Shown: piece by piece, positions 22,480 through 31,436 of the stretch
Layout of the letters: each line of letters begins with the position of its first letter
How positions within the stretch are numbered: position 1 is the first letter of the stretch
Source of the DNA: Rutpela maculata
Lineage: Eukaryota > Arthropoda > Insecta > Coleoptera > Cerambycidae
NCBI GenBank assembly: GCA_936432065.2
Contig: OW386286.2
Coordinates: forward strand, 116,027,519-116,091,518
Direction of reading: 5' to 3'
Length of the DNA: 64,000 nucleotides
Made by a program: the position numbers and the translations under genes
The notes under the pieces: generated by a model
What the model was told of the DNA's origin: nothing
Database searches by the model: none
What the model saw: only the letters and a program-made list of their open reading frames with translations

Positions 22480-23145
22480 CTTTAATTTTCAGGAAAACGT
22501 CAAATTTTCGCAGAAATGTCACTTTTCAGAAAAATGTCAAATTTTTGAAAAAATGTTAAATTTTCAGGGAAATGTCACTTTTTAGAAATATGTCAAATTT
22601 TCGGAAAAATGTCACTTTTCAGAAAAATGTCAAATTTTCGAAAAAACGTCAAATTTTCGAAGAAATGTCACCTTTCAGAAAAATGTCAAATGTTTGAAAA
22701 TTGTCAAATTTTCGGAGTAATGTCACTTCAGAAAAATGTCAAATTTTCGAAAAAATGTCAAATTTTCGAAAAAATGTCAAATTTTCGGAGAAATGTCACT
22801 TTTCAGAAAAATGTCATAAATTCAGGAAAATGTCATAAATTCAGGAAAATGTCAAAAATTCAGGAAAATGTCAAATTTTCGGGAAAATGTCACTTTTCAG
22901 AAAAATGTCAAATTTTCGAAAAAACGTCAAATTTTCGAAGAAATGTCACCTTTCAGAAAAATGTCAAATGTTTGAAAATTGTCAAATTTTCGGAGTAGTC
23001 ACTTCAGAAAAATGTCAAATTTTCGAAAAAAATGTCAAATTTTCGGAGAAATGCCAATGTCAAAAATTCAGGAAAATGTCAAATTTTCGAAAAATGTCAC
23101 TTTTCAGAAAAATGTCAAATTTTCAGAAAAATGTCAAATTTTATT
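22480..23145. repeat. Minisatellite of AAAAATGTCAAATTTTCGG-type units with higher-order duplication
   Basis: Roughly 35 copies of an 18-20-bp word alternate between AATGTCACTTTTCAG and AATGTCAAATTTTCG versions. A block of ~145 bp at 22597-22745 recurs almost exactly at 22875-23020, so the array has also been copied in larger pieces. Long frames through it (22609-22998, 22887-23147) encode only KCQIFRKMSNF-like repeats and are not genes. Confidence 0.9.
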
Positions 23146-23984
23146 AAATTGACTCAAAGGAAAATTCCCAAAAAATACTACGGGTCCACCTGGGGTATAA
23201 GTTCTCTGCTAGTGTGTTAAAGCGTGCAGACTATATGCTGAGTATTTTTGACGTGTCAAGTGCATCGAGAGATTACAAGTTTTTTTCGACGTTCATAAAG
23301 CCCACGGATGGTGTGAGAGGCCATCCGGAACCGCTTGCAAGCCCTGCAAGTGTAAGCAACCCCAATGGAACGGTTTCGGTGAGTTTTTTCCAATAAAACT
23401 TTAAAAGTGACAGTGACATTATATTTTAAAAACTATTTCCGCTACTTCCGTGATCCCGCCGGAAATTCTTCCGGCAACATAACCTAAAAATAGTACTACA
23501 TAACCTAAAAAAAATTTAAGACATTGGTACCAACCTAAACATTTTTCAAAAACCAAATTCCCCAGAGAAACATTGAAACCAAAAATTTGACAGCTATCAC
23601 TTCCCCGGCCGATTTAGTGAAAAATCGGTCGAGGCCAAAAGATAAAACAAAATATACCAACTCAAACTTAAACGATCCACCATGAACACTACCCTGGCTA
23701 CATCTGGCAGGGAAGCTGTCCACCAAGAGTTATATGGTTTTTTCCAAAGATGGCCATCCCTGCCATCCATCCCATTACCAATGAACAGGTTTTTTCGTTT
23801 AGTTGTTTCCCGTATCAATAATCAAAATCATTAAGTGCTCTTGCCTACGAACGTTTTTATAGTATTGTGTTTATTTTTATATTAATTTTAGGTCCATGTG
23901 GACACATTATAATTTTAACCTAGTTTTTAAGCCTGCCTACAGAAGACAGGAGCTACTTTTCTATTTTTCTCCAAGCCAAAGCGG
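23146..23984. other. Unassigned stretch
   Basis: No motif in any frame. TAACCTAAAAATAGTACTAC and a near copy sit side by side at 23480-23515. Confidence 0.35.
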
Positions 23985-24170
23985 ACCTACCCCGTCCAGC
24001 CTCACACTCGCCACGGCGGTGTTCACCGTGGTTGTCTGGCTGGCCTCGGGCTAGGATCCGATGAAGCATATATTTGTATTAAAACATTGAATAAAATAAT
24101 AATGTTGTGCAGACTATAAATTTAACACTCAAGTTCTTAGGTCCAAATCCCACCGAACGCAAGACTTTTT
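23985..24170 (+). repeat. Dispersed repeat shared with 40095-40312
   Basis: ACCTACCCCG, CCACGGCG and CACCGTGGTTGTCTGGCTGG occur here at 23986-24048 and at 40107-40173 in the same order. At both loci an AATAAA-rich or TTGC-rich bridge leads to a B-box-like word (GGTCCAAATCCC here, GGTTCGATCCC there) and a T run. Probably two copies of one SINE-like family. Confidence 0.55.
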
Positions 24171-24221
24171 TTCTGATTTAATATGAAAAAAATATTTCAA
24201 CTTAATAAATACTACCGGCAC

Positions 24222-24450
24222 GGGAGCTCAATCGGTTAAGGCGTATTGAGTGGCGAATACGCTGATCGACTCGCTACCGCGCTCTGGGTTCGACCCCCAG
24301 CCCCGGTATTGACAACACCGGTGGGTGTGGATGTATGTCTGCGTTTTTCCGAATGTGTAACCCCCTTCCGGACAGCCTTGGCTTTGGATTTGGGGGTTGT
24401 CTACTATCTGTGGTGTGTTTATGTTATGGTGTGTTATATAATTAAATGAG
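24222..24450 (+). mobile_element. tRNA-derived SINE
   Basis: GAGCTCAATCGGTTAAGGCG is an A-box-like block and GGGTTCGACCCCCAG a near-perfect B-box, ~50 bp apart as in a Pol III tRNA promoter. A non-tRNA body follows (GTAACCCCCTTCCGGACAG, then CTATCTGTGGTGTGTTTATG) ending in an AT tail. The anticodon arm does not fold into a sound tRNA, so this is a SINE and not a tRNA gene. A fragment of the same body is at 9130-9190. Confidence 0.75.
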
Positions 24451-25801
24451 ATCGTTCATATTGTTTAGTGCTCTTTTCGGCTTCAAAGATTCACTGGGTG
24501 GGGAGGTTCCAGCCGCTTAAAGTAGCTGCCGATTTTTTTAAGTTAAAATCAGTCAGCCGTAATTATGAATTACAGATAGTCTCAGACTTCTCTAAAAGCT
24601 CGCATTTTGATTCTGAGAAAGTATGCATGAATCTTTTCTGCATAATCGGTCGTTAGCGTAAGCGCTCTCGCTTGTATGGTCTGAAAGCCGTTTGTCTTAA
24701 CTGGGGAAGGCGCGATTCTTACAATAAGAATTTTGCTATCCCCTTTTTTGTATAACCTTATCTGTTAAATAAATGGATTCTTTGAACTATTGCATCTTAA
24801 TTGATCTTGAGACTTGTTGATAGTCTATAATCCCTGGAATTTTCGTACCGAAAACCAGATGTGTCTGGTTATTACACCACACTCGACCTTCTAGTTGCTG
24901 TACAAGGGTTTGAAAGGGATTTTTTCTCAGAATTCCTAGGGTGTAGAGTCCGTTATCAGCAGACAAAAACGTGATCAGCGCGACAAAAATTAATCCCATC
25001 GGAGAGAAATTCTCCGATCGGGATTTTTTTATGCAAAAATTTAGCTTTTCAAAAGGTACAAAAACCTAAATTAGTCCCTTAGAGCCAGAGAGAGCGCCGT
25101 TAAAGATCTGAGGTAGTGCAGCCTTGGTGCATTATTCGGCTATCGAAGTGCATCTTATCTCGAACCCGCCTGGGAGGTAGAAGAACGGGGTAGCACGCGA
25201 CTGGCGCCCCCTGAGAAATAAATTGGTGTCGCGTCATTTTGACGCCCGGTAATGCGTTCTTCTACAGTCCCACACTAAATTTATCAAGCTACATCTAGTG
25301 TAACGTGAACAAGACTTATAAACAATTTTTTATATCACGAGCATATTCGAAGATTTGGCGGGGTCGCCGGTGATTTCAATTAAAAATTTATTTTTCGATT
25401 TATAATAATTATAATATTTTACGAACAACAGGGTAGTATTATAACTTCCTATAATCTCATATACCATTTCACAACGAAAGAGAACCTTGCATGGATGCGA
25501 ATCAGCTGAAGAATGTTTTCTACGACAACAGTATGAACTAAGACTTTTATTGAGAAACGTGCCTGCTGAACAATTTACTTTTACAAACAAATTAGGCAGC
25601 ACGCTCTTGCCCACGTCGTTATTTTTAATGCTGTTAATGATGATAAAGAAGAAAACTGCATTACAGACCTGACTGATATTTATGCCGGCGAACAAGTATT
25701 TCATTGTATGATGGTTTTTGAGATCTGATAATGCCAGCAATTTTTTGGTAGATTTACAAATTAAAAAACTGCATCAAAATTGGATCACCCGTTGAAGAGA
25801 T
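24451..25801. other. Unassigned stretch
   Basis: Contains AATAAA at ~24768, a 70-codon minus frame (24787-24999) with a hydrophobic N-terminus but no known family, and two opposed frames at 25330-25740 without motifs. An old LTR-element remnant is possible, but no LTR pair is visible. Confidence 0.3.
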
Positions 25802-25843
25802 ACGAAACCACAGACAGACAGACAGACAGACATACACGTCAAA
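25802..25843 (+). repeat. ACAG microsatellite
   Basis: ACAGACAGACAGACAGACAT, the CAGACAGACAGA signature that also occurs at 35400 and 38030 within the ~650-bp repeat family. Confidence 0.85.
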
Positions 25844-25851
25844 CTTATAAC

Positions 25852-26844
25852 TAGAGGTGCAACGGATATCCGGTTATTATCCGGTATCCGGCCACTTTAT
25901 TACTATTCTGCTAAGCAGCGGATAGTGACCTGACATCCGGCCAAAACGGGATAGTTAAAAAATAAAAAGTGGTATCAAAAATGAAACAGTTTTATTACAT
26001 TGATTGGAGTTGGAGTCATCATGCGTAAGGGTCACTATTACTTCGAATCCATGCTCCTTTCAAATAATAAATCAATCTCCTTGGCCATTGAACTTTTCCG
26101 AAATGTTCTCATTAAGGATAGGATTTTGCCGAGTGAGATGGAAATATACGTTTATTTTCAATTTATTATAAATATTTAAAAAACCGAACATAGTATAATC
26201 TTTAGAACTGTTTTAGATACTTGCTATTGTTCTAACGAATACAACTATTTTTTTATTGTAAATTTCTGTTGTATTTGAATATTGTAGTTTGTCACTGAAA
26301 ATAATTCCTAATTTCATTATTAGACCCATGGCATTTAACTATACACAAAATTTATGATAAAAATTGTAGCTCAGAGCAATGGAAGTATCTGAAACTATTT
26401 TAAAGATTATAGGATTACTTAATGATTGTTTATAATAATCCGAAAATAAACGCATATTTTCTTCTCACTTTGCAAAATCCTATGCTTAACGCTACTATTT
26501 TCTTTACCCACTTCGTCAAAACAGTTCCAAAAAGTGTTGCGAATATCAGCAGTAACATTATCTTGTGGGTTTCTCTTACGTTGTTTACTGGAAAGGAGAA
26601 GAACCACTTTCACTATCACTGCTTGAATATGAATCATCACTATTTTTTAGAGCCCCCAGCAGAATAATTTGACGGAGGTTTTCAGCCTGATTTTTATCAA
26701 AAAAACTTGTATTTAATCTGGGGTCTAGAAGAATTGGCAGTAAGTATTTTTTATAGTTGGCCGGATATCTGACATCCGGTGCAAAAAGTTCACCGGATAT
26801 CCGGTATTCGGTATCCGGCCAAAACACTATCCGTTGCATCTCTA
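25852..26844 (-). mobile_element. hAT-type element with decayed transposase
   Basis: It starts TAGAGGTGCAACGGATATCC and ends GGATA-type words then CCGTTGCATCTCTA, inverted termini of at least 13 bp with further subterminal ATCCGG repeats. Flanks CTTATAAC and CTTATCTT match at the first five of eight positions, an aged 8-bp duplication. On the minus strand 26839-26585 encodes LLPILLDPRLNTSFF and a serine/aspartate-rich stretch. It continues after a frameshift (26640-26419) with NTFWNCFDEVGKENS. This resembles the part of hAT transposases before the dimerisation domain. The catalytic core and C-terminus are missing or unreadable. Confidence 0.6.
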
Positions 26845-26942
26845 CTTATCTTTTGGGGTCGGGGGTTAATAAAAGAAAACATTGTGCTTGAGTGTACGTC
26901 CGTGCCTGTGTATCACTGATCACAAAAGTCTTCGTAATTTTT

Positions 26943-27165
26943 ACATTTCTACAAGAGCTCTTTCGTCATGCGGCTCATTTATGACCTTGCTAGATTCTAA
27001 ATCAGATAGAGTCAAGCCACATACATGTTTAAATCTGCTCAGAGCGACATAGACTAGACCTTTTGCGAAAATCTTCTTTCCCAAAACGTGGTGCCTTGCA
27101 ATTTATGAACTATTACCGCCCAACTTAGAATTACTGTAGCATTCTTGGCATCAGCCACCCAAAAA
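26943..27165 (-). pseudogene. Helitron-type PIF1 helicase C-terminus
   Basis: The minus strand reads AVIVHKLQGTTF, then after a frameshift FAKGLVYVALSRFKHVCGL, TLSDLESSKV and a TAA stop at ~26943. (T/V)HK.QG.T and VALSR are the last two helicase motifs of PIF1-family enzymes, and this spacing is standard for Helitron Rep/Hel proteins. Only ~70 codons remain, with no Rep domain or 3' hairpin. Confidence 0.7.
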
Positions 27166-27174
27166 AATAAAATT

Positions 27175-27277
27175 GTACTGTGTGTACAAGAACCAACTTT
27201 TATTTTGGCACTCGATTACCACCCCCACTTCATTATTAAAGAATGTACAAAAATAACATTTCTATTTAGTGTGTGTA
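27175..27277 (-). repeat. ~650-bp repeat family, left piece of a copy split by the mariner element
   Basis: TGTACAAGAACCAACTTTTA, ACCACCCCCACTTCATTATT and TTTAGTGTGTGTA follow the order of the copy at 50340-50420. The sequence resumes at 30078 with TACAAGAACCAA after the 2.8-kb mariner-type insertion. Confidence 0.65.
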
Positions 27278-27844
27278 CAGTGTAGGCCAAATTAGATGGG
27301 ATTTGGGGTTTTCTCTAAAACTATGGCAGATAAACAAAAACCAACATAGGTGTCCTAAGCTCGATTTTCAAGAAACAAAACTTTTTTGGGTGGAATCTGT
27401 TGCTGATAAGAAGAAAATTATGCATGCCTCAGTTTTCTAGATATAGACATAGGTAACTTTTCTTTTTTTTTAAATGGAACACTTTGGAAATTATTTCATT
27501 ATTCGATCACAACTTAAATTAGCTATCCAACGATATATCATATGTTATATTTATCTCTAGACAAAGTGGTTAATTTTCGAAAAATTTAATATATTTGTGA
27601 GAAGGCCATGGAAAACTATTAACAACAACAATACTTCTTATAAAATGAAATAATTTTTCCAAAAATAGGAAAACTAAACTACAGTAAATGTTCAAATTGT
27701 CTTCCATTGACATCTATGCATATTTATCGCATTTCTAATATTTATTGAGAAGGCCATGGTACACAAAAGAAAATCGAAATAATCGTAAATATCAAAAACT
27801 AATTTGTGAGTTAATTGTGAGTGAGCATTGTTAAAAATGGTTAA

Positions 27845-29480
27845 ATTTAATAATGGTAAAAAATATGATATATTAAATGTTTTATAGAATGCGGAGAAGA
27901 TTCAAATTTATCTTCCGAGCTTTATTTTAATAGGTAAGTTATAGACAGCAAAACTTTGTGCCACAAGTGCCGCCTAAACAATATTCTTAGATATCCAGAA
28001 AAGAGACAGCCAAACATAAAAATATTCAAAAGGCTACAAGAAAATTTAAAAGAGTTTGGATCATTAATATAGAATAAAGCAGGTAGAGAAGCTGTAGAAA
28101 ATATTGTATTAGAAACTGTAAGAGAAAATCCCAATATATCGTCTCGCGAAATACAAGAAAATTTAGAAATCCCAAAAACAACTGCGTTGCGTTGCTTAAA
28201 AAAAATTAATTCCAACCCTGCAAAATTAGGATTAGTCACCATCTATACCCGAACGACTTTCAAGAGCGTCTCGATTTTTGCCAGTGGTTTTTGTGTCAGT
28301 GTAATGAAGTGCCAGGATTTGAAGAAACATTTATATTAGACTGGCGGTACATGCCCAGTCAGGTGCAACGTTTTTAAAATGCATGCCAATCATATATATG
28401 AATGAAATTACCATGAATATGCCAGAAATGCAAATTTTAGGCAGTCGTCGCGTGCAGAACGATGTGCAAATCGATTGTTTTTTGTTTTTTTTTGTGTTTT
28501 TTTTTTTTTTAGTTTAAAATGGATGCCAATAGTGCCAAACGAAAAGCCGTGAAAAAGAATCCAGCGGAAATTCATTGGCATGCAGTTTCCGCGCGCAAAA
28601 CAACTTTTTATGCGCACATTAAATCGTAAAATTTTTTGGTGTTCTTGATTTTGGATTTTTTTTTTCAAGGCTTTTCGTTTGGCACTATTGGCATCCATTT
28701 TAAAATAAAAAAAAACAAAAAAAATCGATTTGCACACCCTTCTGCATGCGAGACTGCCTAAAATTTGCGTTTCTGGCATATTCATGGTAATTTTATTCAT
28801 ATATATATAAAACATGCATTTTAAAAACGTTGCACCTAACTTGTCATGTACCGCCAGTCTATATGGACAGACGAGGCCCATATAAGCAGTGGCGGAATTT
28901 TTAATCGGCATAATAACCACCACTGAGCTCATGAAAATCCGCACGTAACCGCTGCAGTTTATCGTCAAGGACGATTTGGATTTGGTGTATGGTGTGGTTT
29001 TATTGGATACCAAATGATAGGTCCTCATTTTTTTCATGCTAATTCGAATACCGAAAATTTTATCAACATTCCACGACAAGAAATATTTTTGTACTCAATA
29101 TGCCTGTAAGACAATTTCAAAGATTAATTTACCAATACGATGGCGTCCGAGGTCATACATAAAATGAAAAACGAAATTGGATAGGTATCTATATATCACT
29201 CAGCACTAATTTATCTATGTCTAGTTAGCTAAGTTAACTAAATTGATAACTAACAATTAATTTAGCTAACTGGACATTAATAAACAACAAAGTAGTTTAG
29301 ATATTGTTTAATTTTTAGGAAATAATGATCCTATTTTGTGGCCAGCTAGATCTCCCGATATAATCCCTGCCGACTTTTGGCTTTGAGGTTATTTAAAAAA
29401 TATTATATATAAAGAACGTTCTAATAACATAAAAGAATTAGAAAACAAAACATTAGGCTGCGTTTCGGACAATAACTCCT
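27845..29480 (+). pseudogene. Mariner-superfamily transposase with candidate intron, interrupted by a MITE
   Basis: Pieces in order: an N-terminal helix-turn-helix of DUF4817 style (ECGEDSNLSSELYF, then KIFKRLQENLKEFGSL); a second HTH (VRENPNISSREIQENLEIPK); DFQERLDFCQWFL and FEETF before the MITE; then WTDEAHISSGG (first catalytic D), NPHVTAAVYRQGRFGFGVWC, QYDGVRGH (second D region) and WPARSPDIIPADFWLWGYLK (third catalytic position) up to ~29430. Between NEKRNWIG and GNNDPILWP sits 29185-29318, starting GTATCT and ending TTTTTAG. Removing it joins one codon exactly, so it is probably an intron. Stops at 27926 and 28069, among others, make it non-functional. Confidence 0.75.
28337..28861. 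mobile_element. MITE nested in the mariner transposase, TAT duplication
   Basis: The ends TAGACTGGCGGTACATG and CATGTACCGCCAGTCTA are perfect 17-bp inverted termini. Pairing continues inward over most of the 525 bp (for example ATGCCAGAAATGCAAATTTT with its counterpart at ~28770). TAT precedes and follows the element. Deleting element plus one TAT restores the transposase frame (FEETFI then WTDEAH). Non-coding. Confidence 0.9.
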
Positions 29481-30077
29481 GTCATGATTGGAAATGCAAA
29501 AAATGAGGTAAGGAGAAGGTGTCAAAAATGCATAGATGTTAATGGAAGACAATTCAAACATTTGTTGTAGTTTAATTTTTCCTATTTTTATCAAAATTAC
29601 TTTATATTAAAAGAAGCGTTGTTGATGTTGTTAATAGTTTTCCATAGCCTCCTCAAAAATATATTATATTTTTCGAAAATTAACCACCACTTTTTCTAGA
29701 GATAAATATGATATATGATATATCGTTGGATAGCTAATTTAAATTGTGATCGAATAATTAAATAATTTACAGGGTGTTCTTTTTAAGAAAACGCAAGTTT
29801 TGTCTATATCTCGAAAACTGAGGCATGCACAATTTTCTCCTAACGGATTCTACTCAAAAAAGTGCCTCAAGAATGTGTTACTCGATTTTCGATTCGACAC
29901 TTAGTATGCCAATTTTCCAAAAACGCTCTGTAGCTCGGTAGTCGAAAATGATAGACGATCGCGGTTTGCGCCATTATTTATTTCTCGAAAATCGAACTCA
30001 AGACACCTACGTTGGTTTTTGTCTATCTGCCATAGTTTTAAAGAAAACCTCAAATCCTATCTAATTTGTCCACCCTG

Positions 30078-30420
30078 TACAAGAACCAACGGTCTGATAA
30101 TTTTATTTTGACATCAGTCACCTCCACTACTACCCCAGTGGCGGCTCGTGATATTGTGTGCAGAGGAGGCTTGATATTTAAAAGATAATTAACTTGCAGT
30201 ATGATTACAATTTGTACATTTCCTCAGCACCCCTGGATATGCTGCCAGAGGAGACTCAGCCTCCTCTGCCTACCCTGACGAGCCGCCACTGTACTACCCC
30301 CACCAGAAATTTGGATGTGGATGTTCCATTTCACACCAAGACGAGTGTACCGATTTTCTATCAATAGTTTCCTTCACTAAGTTAAATAAATAGGAAAAGC
30401 TACTAAAAAGGTTGAATTTT
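30078..30420 (-). repeat. ~650-bp repeat family, right piece of the split copy
   Basis: TACAAGAACCAACGG, then CACCTCCACTACTACCCC, continuing after the 155-bp MITE with CACCAGAAATTTGGATGTGG. Diverged relative to the copies at 34.9, 37.4, 50.0 and 51.5 kb. Confidence 0.5.
30137..30291. mobile_element. 155-bp MITE with 9-bp duplication
   Basis: It starts AGTGGCGGCTCGT and ends ACGAGCCGCCACTG. TACTACCCC is repeated exactly at 30128-30136 and 30292-30300. Internal GAGGAGGCTTG/CAGCCTCCTC words pair too. Its AGTGGCG terminus and 9-bp duplication agree with the elements at 4975 and 44254, suggesting one MULE-like mobilising enzyme. Confidence 0.9.
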
Positions 30421-30655
30421 TTTTTAATTTCTAAAAAGTAAGAAATAAAATTTAACTCAGTTTTATAAATATCTGTCTACCCATTAGTGAATAGTAGCAA
30501 GGAGCTGTCAGTGCAAAAATATTTAATTTCAAAGATATGTTTTGCATCGATTTCAAATTGATATTAGGTAACAAGGTACAGTTCCTTGCTACTTTCTACT
30601 AATGGGTAGACAGGTATTTGTAAAACTAAGTGAACTTTTATTTCTTACTGTTTCA
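30420..30655. mobile_element. Small palindromic MITE
   Basis: 30462-30515 (ATCTGTCTACCCATTAGTG, AGTAGCAAGGAGCTG) is mirrored at 30587-30645. AT-rich outer arms also pair. No duplication read. Confidence 0.65.
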
Positions 30656-30772
30656 AGGCGGTTCGATATTTTTTAATGTTTATCTCTATATATAAATTAG
30701 TTTCAGTTACTACTAATCAAGCATCTGTCCCAGGTAGTTTGTTAGAACTAAACTTTTGCCTCTCTAAAACAG

Positions 30773-30876
30773 GTTGCGGATCGGTTTGCGGTTGCAGAAA
30801 AAGTGAAGTATATTATACTTCAGCTAGATCAGTATACAATGGAAGCAGTTGTATGAACTTCGTCTATTCAAGCTAA
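30773..30876 (+). CDS. Possible alternative terminal exon of the repeat gene
   Basis: The acceptor CTCTCTAAAACAG ends at 30772. In the phase left by 10310 the frame reads GCGSVCGCRKSEV and ends VYSS with TAA at 30874. It is cysteine-containing and in phase, but short and without a repeat match. It would compete with the 31054 exon. Confidence 0.2.
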
Positions 30877-31053
30877 TACATTGATGACGAAAATGATAAT
30901 GATAATAATAATGTGTAAAAAACACGATTAATATAATAATTTGATACTAATTTTAATTTACATGAACTGTTAAACTTATAAATATTTTTATTTCAACTTT
31001 GTCTACTAAAGTTATATGTGCATGGCAAAAATTATACCTTACTTATTATCTAG

Positions 31054-31364
31054 GTAATCATCTGGACTTTTACCAGGATCCATTTAGGAAAAGTTTACGC
31101 AAGTTTGTTGAGAATGCTCTTCATAATTACGCACAAGGATATTACACAGTTAGAGACAGTTATCAAGTCCTTCCAGAAAAAGCCGACTACATTGAAAACG
31201 AGAAAGTCCATTTGTTGCGTGGTCATAATAATTGTCGAGGACTGACGCTGAAAAATTTTGAAATAATAATTCTGGAATGTCCTAATAAAATTCCTGAGAG
31301 ACACGGATGTTTCGATATTTACAGCCCTAAATATGACAAACTAAGAAATGGCCCCGAGCAGAAG
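31054..31364 (+). CDS. Second exon of the cysteine-repeat gene (or a close relative)
   Basis: The acceptor TTACTTATTATCTAG ends at 31053 and the donor GCAGAAG/GTAATT at 31364; the exon starts in phase 1 and ends in phase 0. It encodes 103 whole codons without a stop. A new N-terminal part (GNHLDFYQDPFRKSLRKFVE, then SYQVLPEKADYI) is followed by CRGLTLKNFEIIILEC and HGCFDIYSP. These match the C-[LI]-G-x-x-T-x-x-N-x-x-x-I-x-x-C and S/G-C-F-x-I-[FY] blocks of the 9525 exon in order. Phase 1 fits the donor at 10310 exactly, giving Gly at the junction. I infer one gene with a 20.7-kb intron; an unlinked paralogous exon is the alternative. Confidence 0.6.
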
Positions 31365-31436
31365 GTAATTACTCAAAAATATATTATTTAAACGTATAGT
31401 ATTCTGTTAAAACGTAGCTAGTAAAAGTAATAAGCG

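Larger units (their letters stand above)
27278..30077 (+). mobile_element. Tc1/mariner-type element, 2.8 kb, TA duplication
   Basis: The ends CAGTGTAGGCCAAATTAGAT and (rc of the right end) CAGGGTGGACAAATTAGATA are inverted. The arms pair for at least 100 bp, sharing AAAACTATGGCAGATA and ACAAAAACCAAC, and more weakly further in. TA flanks both ends (27276-27277 and 30078-30079). The split halves of another repeat outside confirm the boundaries. A decayed transposase gene is inside, with a nested MITE at 28337-28861. Confidence 0.85.

Noticed and set aside
22480..23145. CRISPR array
   Set aside because: Repeats are contiguous without unique spacers, in a eukaryotic context.
22609..23220. Repeated KMSNFRKNVKFSKKCH-type ORFs
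   Set aside because: Encoded by a minisatellite in two overlapping frames; no start context or conservation evidence.
24222..24305. tRNA gene
   Set aside because: Has A and B boxes but no sound cloverleaf and continues into a SINE body.
24787..24999. Minus ORF with hydrophobic N-terminus (70 codons)
   Set aside because: Could be a secreted or envelope-type fragment, but nothing beyond the hydrophobic start supports it and no LTRs are visible nearby.
25330..25740. 136-codon minus ORF and 61-codon opposite ORF
   Set aside because: No motif, no start or splice context; composition-driven.
28408..29079. 223-codon minus ORF
   Set aside because: Antisense to the mariner-type transposase and its MITE; lysine-rich part comes from A/T runs.
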